Shown in pieces: positions 54,635-64,000 of a stretch of 64,000 nt of DNA. Origin of the DNA: Sulfurimonas sp. RIFCSPLOWO2_12_36_12 (GTDB lineage: Bacteria; Campylobacterota; Campylobacteria; Campylobacterales; Sulfurimonadaceae). The DNA lies in contig MIBZ01000062.1 in NCBI GenBank assembly GCA_001829675.1, positions 1-64,000 on the forward strand. The letters run 5' to 3'. The notes under the pieces were generated by a model. It worked only from the letters and a program-made list of their open reading frames with translations. It did no database searches and was not told where the DNA came from. The position numbers and the translations under genes were made by a program. Position 1 is the first letter of the stretch; each line of letters begins with the position of its first letter.

Positions 54635-55462
54635 TTATTCTCCCGATTTTTTATTTTTTACTAGTTTTCTAATTGAAAAACTAAGAGCATCATCATCACA
54701 CACTTCTATACATCTGGCACAATTTGTGCATTCGCCGGAGAGAACATCTATGCTCTCTTTAGCAATCATATGCAGCACTTGTTGCTCAGGACAAACAGTT
54801 TTACATTTCATACATGAAGTACAATTCTCCATAGTATGATGCACCCTTATTAGACTGACTTTACCCACAAGTGAATAAAACCCGCCGAGTGGGCATACAT
54901 ACCCACACCACCCATTTTTAAGAACAAACAGGTCAAAAAGAAAAATAATGAGCATCGCCGCCCATCCAAAACCCAAACCAAACACAATACCTCTGTGAAG
55001 CATAGATATAGGCGATATAAACTCAAATGCCGTGACACCCATCATCAATGATATTATCAAGCTCAATACTAAAACCCAATATCTCGTGTTGCGCGAAGCC
55101 GGTTGTCTTTTGGAGATACCGTCAATGCCTAGTTTTCTTCTTAAAATTGCTGCCGCATCGGTTACTAAGTTTACGGGACAAGCCCAACTACAAAAAGCAC
55201 GACCGCCTATAAGTAGATAAAACATAGTTATAATCAAAGCGCCAACCATTATATCAGTTGCTAAAACGGCACCGGCTGCAACCATTTGCAGTGCAGCGTA
55301 CGGGTCGCTTAAGGGAATAGTTTCTAAAAAGAGCGATGAACTTAGATTTCCCATAAGAATCGTCCATCCCCAAGCGTTTGCTCCAAAATATAACAGTAAC
55401 AAGCTTAACTGTGTAGCTCTTCTAAAAATCAGGTATCGGTATTTATTCCAAAGAGTTCTCAT
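54635..55462 (-). CDS. napH: NapH, membrane quinol dehydrogenase subunit
   Basis: Forms the NapGH quinol dehydrogenase that replaces NapC here. The 275-residue protein has four to five membrane helices, the NapH strings FCSWACPVNLVTD and GWCGYVCPLGGFYS, and a C-terminal pair of [4Fe-4S] sites, CTSCMKCKTVCPE and CTNCARCIEVCDDD. It overlaps napG by a base. Confidence 0.94.
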   Translation of the reverse strand: MRTLWNKYRYLIFRRATQLSLLLLYFGANAWGWTILMGNLSSSLFLETIPLSDPYAALQMVAAGAVLATDIMVGALIITMFYLLIGGRAFCSWACPVNLVTDAAAILRRKLGIDGISKRQPASRNTRYWVLVLSLIISLMMGVTAFEFISPISMLHRGIVFGLGFGWAAMLIIFLFDLFVLKNGWCGYVCPLGGFYSLVGKVSLIRVHHTMENCTSCMKCKTVCPEQQVLHMIAKESIDVLSGECTNCARCIEVCDDDALSFSIRKLVKNKKSGE

Positions 55463-56280
55463 TAGTATAAATCCCCCGAGCCGCTATTTAAAGAGTCAAC
55501 CGCACTATCTTTGCTTATCTCTGTCGTAGATTTTATCTCCGAAGCTTTTTCTAAGCGCTTTTCATCCTTCTTATCCCAACCTTTGATATAGTGATCACCA
55601 ACTCTGCCCATTGCAACTTCTCTTGGAAGTACAAATATGGCTGCTTTTTCCGTAACACAAGCCTTTTCGCATAGCCCACAACCTGTACAAGCATTTGCAT
55701 GAACAACAGGTGTCAAAAATGCGTGTTTGCCGGTTCTCTCGTTTTTCTTATACTCAACACTTATTGCTTCACCCAAAATAGGACAAGCTCTGTAGCATGC
55801 GTCACATTGGATTCCCCAAAAAGCTATACAGTTCTCATCATCTATAACTGCAAGACCCATTTCGGCCACTTTTATATCAAGAACTCCATTGGTTGTAACA
55901 CTAGCTTCATCAAGTGCACCCGATGGACAAATGGGTACACAAGGAATATCTGGACACATATAACAAGGTATATCTCTAGGAATAAAATATGGAGTACCCA
56001 TAGGTTTATTATCACCAGGTTTAGCAAGTAACAGTGTGTTATATGGACAAGCTTCAACACAAAGCCCGCATTTAATACATGTTTTTAAAAAATCTTCCTC
56101 TTTTATGGCTCCGGGTGGGCGAAGCAGCAGTTGAGAAGCCGTGACTTCATCAACATACGCACTCCATACAAAACCGCCAAGTGCCGCGATACCGGCACTT
56201 CTTGCCATTTTTAGAATAAATTTTCTTCTATCACTTACAGCTCTATTTTCCATTTTATTAGGTGTTGCTTGCAAATGCAA
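55462..56280 (-). CDS. napG: NapG, periplasmic iron-sulfur protein
   Basis: Passes electrons from NapH to NapB. The 272-residue protein starts at TTG (56280 or 56274) and carries the Tat motif SDRRKFILKMARSAG; the four iron-sulfur motifs are CIKCGLCVEACP, CYMCPDIPCVPICP, CIAFWGIQCDACYRACP and CTGCGLCEKACV. The predicted mature protein is periplasmic. It follows napA by 27 bp. Confidence 0.94.
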   Translation of the reverse strand: MHLQATPNKMENRAVSDRRKFILKMARSAGIAALGGFVWSAYVDEVTASQLLLRPPGAIKEEDFLKTCIKCGLCVEACPYNTLLLAKPGDNKPMGTPYFIPRDIPCYMCPDIPCVPICPSGALDEASVTTNGVLDIKVAEMGLAVIDDENCIAFWGIQCDACYRACPILGEAISVEYKKNERTGKHAFLTPVVHANACTGCGLCEKACVTEKAAIFVLPREVAMGRVGDHYIKGWDKKDEKRLEKASEIKSTTEISKDSAVDSLNSGSGDLY

Positions 56281-56307
56281 AACTTCCCTTATCCTTTAGA
56301 TATTTAA

Positions 56308-59130
56308 TTATGCTTTGTAAACTTTTACAGCACATTTTTTAAAGTCTGTCTGTTTTGACATTGGACATGTTGCATCCAAACATACTTTATTGATAAATAC
56401 TTTTTCATCAAACCAAGGTACAAACACCAAACCTCTTGGAGGTCTGTTTCTACCGCGAGTCTCAACTCTAGCTTTTACTTTACCACGACGAGATTCTACC
56501 CAGCATAAACCACCTTGTTTTAGGTCTTTGTTTTTTGCATCGGTAGGGTGCATATAGCATAGTGCTTCCGGAACAGCACGGTATAGCTCAGGAACACGCA
56601 TAGTCATAGTACCAGAGTGCCAGTGCTCTAACACACGCCCTGTTGACAACCAGATATCATACTCTGCATCCGGCATTTCTGGAGGATCCATGTACGGACG
56701 AGCAAATATTTTGGCTTTGTTAGCCAATGACTTTTGTTCGCTCTTTGCATCCATTCCGCTCAATGTACCAAACTTAAGCGCTTTTGCAAGTGTTCCGTAG
56801 AATGCATGTGAATTACCGCTCTCTTTAGTTGCTTTTGCTGCATATGGGTCATACTTAGCATTAAATCTCCATGCCGTCTCTTTACCGTCAACAACAGGCC
56901 ATTTAAGACCGCGAACTTTATGATAAACATTAAACGGTGCAAGGTCATGACCATGTCCGCGAGTAAATGCAGCGTACTCTTCAAATAGGTATTTTTGGAT
57001 AAAGAAACCATATCCGTTAAATACTTTTCCGTCACTTCCGACAACATTTCTGCTATCTCCATACCCCTCAGAGTTATCATACCCTTTTTGGATTGTATCT
57101 TTTTGATCAAGTTGATAAGATTTGGCAGTTTTATTTGCAAAAAGTATATCAAACATAGTAGTGTTTTCACTATATCCCATTGCTTTTGCTTTTTCAATAA
57201 CGCTCGGAAGAGCCTCTTTTCTTGGACCGCTTGGAGCCCATTCACCCCATAAATCTTTTACGGTAAATCTCTTAGAGAGCTCAACCCATTGCCAAGTATC
57301 ACTCATCGCGTCACCTACAGGAAGAACTTGTTGTCTCCAGTGTTGTGTACGGCGTTCAGCATTACCATAAGCTCCCCACTTCTCATAAATCATAGCAGAA
57401 GGTAGGATAAGGTCTGAAACTTTCGCTGAAATACCAGGGTATCCGTCAGAAGTAACAATAAAGTTATCCATCTCGCGAGCTGCTTTAATCCAGTGCTCAG
57501 CAGATGCAGTATCTTGATAAGGATTACAAACATTTACCCATGCAAATTTAACTAAGCCGTCTTCGATGTCTCTATGAATTTTCATAATGTGTTGTACACC
57601 AACACCGTTTAGAGTTCCCTCAGGAACCATCCATTTGTTTTCAGCGATTTTTCTGTGTGCAGGATTCTCAACCATCATATCGGCTGGCAATCTATGTGTA
57701 AATGTACCAACTTCACGAGCAGTACCACAAGCAGAAGGCTGACCTGTTAATGAGAACGCGCCATCACCCGGTTTTGCTTGTTTATTTAGCAGAAAGTGAA
57801 CATTGTATGCAAGTGTATTAACCCAAGTACCGCGAGTATGTTGGTTCATACCCATTGTCCAAAAAGATACAACTTTTCTGCCTTTTTCAATATAGAGATT
57901 AGCTAGCTGCTGAAGTTTTTCTTTAAATACTTCAACATTTTCATCAGGGTCGCCTTTTACGATAGCAGCCGTGTACTCTAATGTGTACGGAGCTACTGAT
58001 TTTTTATAATCTTCGTATGAAATTTCCCAGTGAGCTAAAGTTCCAGGAGTATGATTCATAGTATCACCGGCTTTGTATCCGTAAGGTTCAAGTGCCGGAG
58101 CTTCTTTTTTGGAAACAATAGTTTTCATCTCTTTAGAGACTATTTCCATCTCTTTAGCAGTGTACTTACCTTCTTTTATTGATTTTTCGTCGCTTCTTCT
58201 CATACCGTAACCGATATTTACCGGACCGGCTGCAAAAATCATATGTTTTTTAACAAAATCCCAATCAATAATACCCTCAGCAGCATCTCTCATAACTATT
58301 TCTCTAGCGATATAGTTCCATAAAGCACCATCCGTATTTGGTGAGAAGATGATTTCAGTATCAGCTAAATCTGATGTTCTGTGAGTATAAGTTTGAATTG
58401 AGATAACTTTTACTCTATCAGGGTTTGATAGTTTTCTATCAGTTACACGAGACCAGAGAATAGGGTGCATCTCAGCCATGTTTGAACCCCATGCCACGAT
58501 TGTATCTGTAAGTTCGATATCATCATAACATCCTGAAGGCTCATCAACACCGAATGTTTGATAGAAACCAACAACCGCAGATGCCATACAGTGACGAGCA
58601 TTCGGATCTATCGCATTTGAGCGAAATCCTGCTTTCATCATTTTTAGAGCTGTATAACCTTCCATAATCGTATATTGACCGGATGCAAAAACAGCAACAG
58701 ACTCAGGTCCGCCATGCTTAAGTGCTTTTCTGATGTTTAGTTCCATCTCATCAAATGCTCTTTGCCATGATACTGGAACAAATTTACCTTTTTTGTCAAA
58801 CTTACCGTCAGCGCCAACTCTAAGCAGCGGTTGAGTAAGTCTATCGGCACCGTACATAATCTTAGCATTAAAGTAACCTTTAATACAGTTAAGACCACGA
58901 TTAACCGGTGCAGCCGGGTCTCCTTTGACAGCAACGATTTTACCGTTTTTAGTTGCCATCATAATACCACAACCAGTACCGCAGAAACGACAAGCCGCCT
59001 TGTCCCATCTCCAGTCGCCTTCAGCTTGATTCGCCGCTGCTTCGAGCTCCGCTGGTACGCTCATACCAATCGCTGCCGCTGCAGATGCTGCCGCTGAACT
59101 TTTAAGAAATTCTCTTCTTGAAAGTGACAT
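56308..59130 (-). CDS. napA: NapA, periplasmic nitrate reductase catalytic subunit
   Basis: Reduces nitrate to nitrite in the periplasm at a Mo-bis-MGD centre. The 940-residue protein starts with a Tat signal ([19 protein letters not shown]), the [4Fe-4S] cysteines C47, C50, C54 and C82, and the molybdenum ligand C181 in [12 protein letters not shown]. Further signatures include NAERRTQHW and [16 protein letters not shown]. It is longer than E. coli NapA (828), which fits the extended NapA of this phylum, with insertions between about 300 and 400 and around 670-780. Its promoter region carries a Fnr-type palindrome. Confidence 0.97.
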   Translation of the reverse strand: MSLSRREFLKSSAAASAAAAIGMSVPAELEAAANQAEGDWRWDKAACRFCGTGCGIMMATKNGKIVAVKGDPAAPVNRGLNCIKGYFNAKIMYGADRLTQPLLRVGADGKFDKKGKFVPVSWQRAFDEMELNIRKALKHGGPESVAVFASGQYTIMEGYTALKMMKAGFRSNAIDPNARHCMASAVVGFYQTFGVDEPSGCYDDIELTDTIVAWGSNMAEMHPILWSRVTDRKLSNPDRVKVISIQTYTHRTSDLADTEIIFSPNTDGALWNYIAREIVMRDAAEGIIDWDFVKKHMIFAAGPVNIGYGMRRSDEKSIKEGKYTAKEMEIVSKEMKTIVSKKEAPALEPYGYKAGDTMNHTPGTLAHWEISYEDYKKSVAPYTLEYTAAIVKGDPDENVEVFKEKLQQLANLYIEKGRKVVSFWTMGMNQHTRGTWVNTLAYNVHFLLNKQAKPGDGAFSLTGQPSACGTAREVGTFTHRLPADMMVENPAHRKIAENKWMVPEGTLNGVGVQHIMKIHRDIEDGLVKFAWVNVCNPYQDTASAEHWIKAAREMDNFIVTSDGYPGISAKVSDLILPSAMIYEKWGAYGNAERRTQHWRQQVLPVGDAMSDTWQWVELSKRFTVKDLWGEWAPSGPRKEALPSVIEKAKAMGYSENTTMFDILFANKTAKSYQLDQKDTIQKGYDNSEGYGDSRNVVGSDGKVFNGYGFFIQKYLFEEYAAFTRGHGHDLAPFNVYHKVRGLKWPVVDGKETAWRFNAKYDPYAAKATKESGNSHAFYGTLAKALKFGTLSGMDAKSEQKSLANKAKIFARPYMDPPEMPDAEYDIWLSTGRVLEHWHSGTMTMRVPELYRAVPEALCYMHPTDAKNKDLKQGGLCWVESRRGKVKARVETRGRNRPPRGLVFVPWFDEKVFINKVCLDATCPMSKQTDFKKCAVKVYKA

Positions 59131-59222
59131 ATTTTCTCCTATTTGATAATTTTTAAAATAGAACAGTATAAAACCATAATATTTTCATTTTTTTTGTTAA
59201 GGTGTCCATTAACGAGATAGAT

Positions 59223-59263
59223 ATTATCACTTTTGAGGAATAAAAATCTTTGACTTAAGTCAT
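59223..59263 (-). promoter_or_regulatory. napA promoter with Crp/Fnr-type operator
   Basis: TTGAC-TTAA-GTCAT (59250-59263) contains the perfect 12-bp palindrome TGACTTAAGTCA and resembles Fnr/Dnr/NnrR half-sites. GATAAT on the minus strand (59228-59223) is a plausible -10 box; transcription would start near 59216, placing the operator centre about 41 bp upstream, the classic spacing of a class II activator site. The leader would be about 85 nt. Position was inferred by eye, not mapped. Confidence 0.5.
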
Positions 59264-59364
59264 AAAAGTAGTTTTTATTATTAAGATGATTTTAATAACA
59301 AAGAAATGTATATATAGGTAGCACTTAAGATAAGAATAAGCTTTTAAAATTATGATTCTTTATT

Positions 59365-60375
59365 TTATGACTTAAGTTCTTGGCAACTTTTAATAAGCTT
59401 ATCTAGCTCTTTTTTTAAATTTGTGAGTTTTTTTGTAGAGTTAATAAGCTCTTCGGTAGATTCTATAACCATATCTTCGCTGTTGTTTAGGTGTTTTGAG
59501 GCAAGCGATTTGTCTTTTAATTCTACTAAAATAGTATCAAACTCATCAGTCAACTCTTCTAGCTTTGACGAAGCTTTTTGTGATTGAAGCAACGCTTCAT
59601 TCGAGTATCCTACGGCTGAATTTATTTTGTTGATAAAACAGTTTATAGTATCGCTTACTTCAACAATTTCGCTTTCACTTTCAGCTTCTAGTTTTATTGG
59701 AGTTAGATTTGAAATATCCTCGTTGTCTACGAGCATTTTAGAGTATTGCATAAATGAATCAACATGTGATTCAATAGCTTTTAACTGCATTAGAGAGTAT
59801 ATAAACAGCAAGAAAAGTATCGCTCCTGAGGAGTATTGAAAGCTTTTAATAAAGTTAGTTTTATCTTCACTGTGATTTGTATACATTGTTACAAGTTTAT
59901 CAACATTATCAAGCAGTATCGTGTTGTGCTTATATATAGAAGCGACAGTACTCTCCAACTCCTCTGTTTTTTTAACATCAGAGCTTGAAAGCAGTTTAAA
60001 ATTTTGAACATCTTCGTAAAATTTTTCCCACAACTTACTTACTTCAACAAGTTGATTCGATATCTTATTTGTAGGTGCTACCAATATTCCTTTATCATGA
60101 TCTCCATGTTTTAGAGTATTTAAGCCGTTAATAAATTCATCAGATGCAGAGTTTAATTCATAAAAATCTTGTGTGGAGTTGTAGTATGTATAAAAGATAT
60201 TTTTTGCTATTTTTTGGGTTAACATTCTCTGTTTGCCGGCAATATTTATCACAAGAGCATCTTTAATGTTTTGTTGATTTAAATATATTGTTGTTACTAT
60301 CACACTAGCCATAAGAAATATTAATAGTGCGCCTATAAGCTTTATTTTTGTACTGATTTTATTTGGTTTTATCAT
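59365..60375 (-). CDS. Kinase-less nitrate-type sensor (PilJ/NarX-like domain)
   Basis: The 336-residue membrane protein has helices at about 11-33 and 182-197 around a periplasmic four-helix domain. Right after helix 1 it has VINIAGKQRMLTQKIAKNIF (42-61), the same pattern as the nitrate P-box of NarX and the PilJ-type sensor domain. The cytoplasmic part (200-336) is only a charged helical coiled coil: no HAMP signature, histidine kinase, methyl-accepting or GGDEF domain. It overlaps the Crp/Fnr gene by 4 bp (ATGA). It may transmit nitrate presence by protein contact; this is inference. Confidence 0.8.
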   Translation of the reverse strand: MIKPNKISTKIKLIGALLIFLMASVIVTTIYLNQQNIKDALVINIAGKQRMLTQKIAKNIFYTYYNSTQDFYELNSASDEFINGLNTLKHGDHDKGILVAPTNKISNQLVEVSKLWEKFYEDVQNFKLLSSSDVKKTEELESTVASIYKHNTILLDNVDKLVTMYTNHSEDKTNFIKSFQYSSGAILFLLFIYSLMQLKAIESHVDSFMQYSKMLVDNEDISNLTPIKLEAESESEIVEVSDTINCFINKINSAVGYSNEALLQSQKASSKLEELTDEFDTILVELKDKSLASKHLNNSEDMVIESTEELINSTKKLTNLKKELDKLIKSCQELKS

Positions 60376-61040
60376 GGCAGTTCACCTCTGTATGTGCTTT
60401 TGAGCATCTCTTTGTTTAAAACTATAATATCTGAATTTTCAATATCAATAATAGAACTTCTTTTTAACTTTTTTAGAACCCTAGAGAGTGTTTCCGGTTG
60501 AATGTGCAACATAAAAGAGACTTCATGTCGTTTGAGTGAGTTAAACATCTCTAAATCATTGTATAGAGTAAAAGCAACCTTTGCCGTTGCATCAAAAACA
60601 AGTTCTCTGTTAACAACGCAGTGGAGCTGTTGCGTCTTTAGCAGTATCTCATTTATAAACTCATTGTTTAGAATATTTTTAGATAAAAATTCTGTTTTCA
60701 ACTCTTGAAAGCTAACTTCTAAAACAATACTTTCTTCCATAAATTCGGCATTTGAAAAGCAATATATTAAATCGTCATTTAGCGTTGTAAGTTCAGATAT
60801 AAGAGAGTTTTTATGTATGTGGTATAGAAATATTTCGTTTTCAAATTTGTCTATTTTGTACACTTTTAAAAGCCCTGAAACTAAAAAAAAGATTTTATTG
60901 CTAGAGTCGTTTTCATAATAGAGTATTGAGTTTTTTGGATAAGTGGTTATTTTTGAAATGCTATTGACAATATCTAATTTTTCACTATTAAGAGAGCTGA
61001 AAAAAGATAGCTGTTTTATAAAATTTAATTTTTCATTCAT
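60372..61040 (-). CDS. Crp/Fnr-family transcription regulator
   Basis: The 222-residue protein has the cyclic-nucleotide-like beta-barrel domain (about 10-125; FFSSLNSEKLDIV, KNSILYYENDSSNKIFFLVSGLLKVYKI), a dimer helix, and a winged-helix with HVSFMLHIQPETLSRVLKKLKRSSII-like content (about 170-215). It has cysteines at 89 and 142 only, so no Fnr-type iron-sulfur cluster cysteine motif is present, unlike Fnr. It resembles the nitrosative/nitrite-responsive regulators of this phylum (NssR/Nss type). Gene order regulator, sensor, nap suggests it controls nap. Confidence 0.83.
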   Translation of the reverse strand: MNEKLNFIKQLSFFSSLNSEKLDIVNSISKITTYPKNSILYYENDSSNKIFFLVSGLLKVYKIDKFENEIFLYHIHKNSLISELTTLNDDLIYCFSNAEFMEESIVLEVSFQELKTEFLSKNILNNEFINEILLKTQQLHCVVNRELVFDATAKVAFTLYNDLEMFNSLKRHEVSFMLHIQPETLSRVLKKLKRSSIIDIENSDIIVLNKEMLKSTYRGELP

Positions 61041-61138
61041 AACTGTTATTTTGCTTCTTTATAATATTTTATAGTACTGCTTTGTTTAAAATCAGGTGTT
61101 TTGTATTTTATCATAAAAGATAGCTATTTTATAAAATT
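61002..61138. repeat. 24-nt direct repeat in and before the Crp/Fnr gene
   Basis: Bases 61002-61025, inside the 5' coding end of the regulator, recur at 61115-61138 in the upstream region with a single G/A difference. Weaker similarity continues upstream of both copies on the minus strand (AAGCAAA). This looks like a fragmentary duplication of the gene's own start region. Confidence 0.6.
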
Positions 61139-61196
61139 AGTTTACATATTTGGTATGGTGTTTGCTTTGGTTAAAAGATGTTTTGCAGGGAGTTGG

Positions 61197-63845
<2,649 letters not shown>

Positions 63846-64000
63846 TTAGTGTCCGTGTTTAAATCTAAAATTACTCTCTACAAGCAGAACTCTTAGTTTA
63901 TCTTTGAGTTCGCCTTGAAACTCCATCCAGCCGTCTTTAAAAGTGCCGCCGCAGCCAAGCTTTTTTTTAAGGCTTTTTAGAATCTCTTCACAACTCTCTG
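63846..64000 (-). CDS. SUI1/YciH-type translation factor, C-terminal part
   Basis: The last 50 residues of a small protein cut by the window edge. The reverse-strand translation, open to the end, reads ILKSLKKKLGCGGTFKDGWM and then a beta strand FQGELKDKLRVLLV, ending FKHGH. This matches the SUI1 (eIF1/YciH) domain line 'LkkklgcGGtvkdg.ielqGdhr'. It lies 45 bp downstream of gdhA's start, on the same strand, so it probably precedes gdhA in a transcript. Confidence 0.85.
   Translation of the reverse strand, partial: ESCEEILKSLKKKLGCGGTFKDGWMEFQGELKDKLRVLLVESNFRFKHGH

Noticed and set aside
56760..57245. Open frame of 161 residues on the same strand inside napA
   Set aside because: It lies wholly in napA in another frame, has no ribosome site and no recognisable domain.

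Overview
The window is AT-rich chromosomal DNA of a member of the Campylobacterota (Epsilonproteobacteria), most likely Sulfurimonas or a close relative. The assignment rests on the periplasmic nitrate reductase cluster in the order napA-G-H-B-F-L-D without napC, a CheV-CheA(with receiver)-CheW operon, an MlaE-type permease fused to a STAS domain, promoters with TATAAT-like -10 boxes and no clear -35, and frequent GTG/TTG starts. No ribosomal RNA, tRNA, CRISPR array or complete insertion sequence was found.

Layout. 1-1854: ppk (cut by the window edge) and lnt, minus strand. 1956-4763: yajC-secD-secF, ended by a hairpin terminator shared with a convergent DUF302 gene. 5576-14248: leuS-lptE-diguanylate cyclase-folC-mfd in one tight operon. 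14328-18010: an accessory block with an AbiJ-like abortive-infection gene, an orphan small gene, a Phd/ParE-type toxin-antitoxin pair, ung, and a MntA/HepT pair. 18066-23124: a YmdB-type phosphodiesterase, an unknown protein, an OmpR/PhoR-type two-component pair, and dnaX. 23347-24721: a DUF4160/DUF2442 pair, a 243-bp non-coding unit bounded by 24-nt inverted repeats, and a RelE-type pair. 24835-37106: a very long minus-strand run reading rho, murI, porin, periplasmic binding protein, HD-GYP response regulator, sensor kinase, EAL-CBS-GGDEF protein, PIN-PhoH ATPase, HD hydrolase and RMD1/DUF155 membrane protein, with almost no gaps. 37307-51357: plus-strand surE, a ThiF-like gene, two unknown genes, a DUF1016 nuclease, greA, argC, an lpxH-like gene, cheV-cheA-cheW, a four-gene Mla/MCE lipid transporter and an aminopeptidase P. 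51354-61040: two unknown small genes, nap, then a kinase-less nitrate-type sensor and a Crp/Fnr regulator, all minus strand. 61197-64000: a membrane diguanylate cyclase, gdhA, and a partial SUI1-family gene.

How the parts fit. The nap genes make a periplasmic nitrate respiration system in which NapGH supplies quinol electrons to NapB/NapA. Directly upstream lie a PilJ/NarX-like sensor with a P-box-like helix but no kinase domain and a Crp/Fnr regulator, and the napA promoter carries a Fnr-type palindrome about 41 bp upstream of a predicted start site. Cyclic-di-GMP signalling is prominent: two intact diguanylate cyclases, one EAL protein with a degenerate GGDEF domain, and one HD-GYP regulator, the last in an apparent sensory operon with a porin, a binding protein and a kinase.

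The most interesting signals are the kinase-less nitrate sensing pair with its operator, the porin/binding-protein/HD-GYP/kinase cassette, the PhoH-HD-RMD1 set, the clustered defence/toxin genes, and the inverted-repeat unit at 23871-24113. All functions are from sequence reading only; no database search was run.
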